The translations under genes were made by a program, and so were the position numbers. Under the pieces are notes generated by a model that was not told where the DNA came from, made no database searches, and saw nothing but the letters and a program-made list of their open reading frames with translations. Source: Betaproteobacteria bacterium HGW-Betaproteobacteria-20 (lineage in GTDB: Bacteria > Pseudomonadota > Gammaproteobacteria > Burkholderiales > Methylophilaceae). From it: a DNA stretch of 5,687 nt. The stretch spans positions 1 through 5,687 of the forward strand of contig PHCL01000103.1 of the NCBI GenBank assembly GCA_002842195.1, given 5' to 3'. Shown here piece after piece: positions 5,447-5,687 of this stretch. The first letter of the stretch is position 1. Every line of letters begins with the position of its first letter.

Positions 5447-5687
5447 TCATGCCATACTCAGCAAATGCTTAGGCATATTCTGCAACATGTGGTGTGCTTG
5501 CTGGATTGGCTGCACTTGCCCATCGGCATCCATAATATGCATTTTTTTAAGCCATGCCTCGAATTCTGGTGCGGCCTTCAAGCCCAGCACTTTACGCAAG
5601 TACAACGCATCATGGAAAGAAGTGGTTTGGTAATTCAGCATAATGTCGTCCGCACCCGGAATACCCATAATAAAGGTTAAACCTGCT
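5447..5687 (-). CDS. eutB: Ethanolamine ammonia-lyase large subunit EutB, C-terminal fragment
   Basis: EutB is the catalytic large subunit of ethanolamine ammonia-lyase, forming the substrate-binding barrel and acting with EutC and adenosylcobalamin. Only the last 79 residues are in view; the gene continues past the right edge and the frame is open to it. The visible sequence begins AGLTFIMGIPGADDIMLNYQ and continues TTSFHDALYLRKVLGL, then APEFEAWLKKMHIMDADG. These match the conserved EutB C-terminus (MG.P..DDIMLNYQ.T.FHD...LR..L.L.P.PEFE.WLE). The tail after the DADG segment, ending LLSMA, is short and variable, as in relatives. The TGA stop is at 5447-5449. The promoter and any regulator or permease gene lie outside the window. 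Confidence 0.95.
   Translation of the reverse strand, partial: AGLTFIMGIPGADDIMLNYQTTSFHDALYLRKVLGLKAAPEFEAWLKKMHIMDADGQVQPIQQAHHMLQNMPKHLLSMA

Overview
The window most likely comes from a methylotrophic betaproteobacterium, probably of the Methylophilaceae (Methylotenera/Methylophilus type). This rests on a formaldehyde-activating enzyme, an NnrS protein of the kind common in denitrifying or NO-exposed proteobacteria, a stand-alone eutBC pair, and a moderate base composition that looks to be in the mid-40s % GC. The genus is an inference. The region looks like ordinary chromosome: there is no integrase, transposase, phage gene, tRNA or CRISPR array.

Layout, left to right. (1) Positions 1-166 hold the 3' end of a cupin_3 (DUF861) gene on the + strand, followed by a terminator-like hairpin near 179-218. 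(2) Two genes lie on the - strand: nnrS (918-2135), then fae (243-770), separated by 147 bases with no convincing terminator. (3) Positions 2136-2271 form a divergent intergenic region between nnrS and a short AlkA/Mag-type DNA glycosylase (2272-2901, +). It contains a sigma70-like promoter and an overlapping 15-base palindrome. (4) Positions 2902-3303 are a 402-base gene-free stretch with a perfect 15-bp inverted repeat, further nested inverted repeats, a weak terminator-like hairpin and a TATAAT box placed just before the next gene. (5) A 12-helix-type MFS transporter (3304-4548, +) converges on eutC (4545-5357, -), with overlapping stop codons. (6) eutB (C-terminal part only, 5447 to the window edge, -) lies upstream of eutC. 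A 69-base repeat-like palindromic element fills most of the gap between the two.

Functionally these are several small independent units. EutB and EutC form the adenosylcobalamin-dependent ethanolamine ammonia-lyase, giving acetaldehyde and ammonia. No microcompartment or EutA gene is visible in the window, so a nitrogen-acquisition role is plausible. Fae condenses formaldehyde with tetrahydromethanopterin. NnrS is linked to NO stress, and the glycosylase repairs alkylated bases. I see no clear evidence for a new multi-gene system. The most noteworthy signals are non-coding: the element between eutB and eutC, the perfect hairpin at 3046-3082, and the probable leaderless start of the MFS gene.
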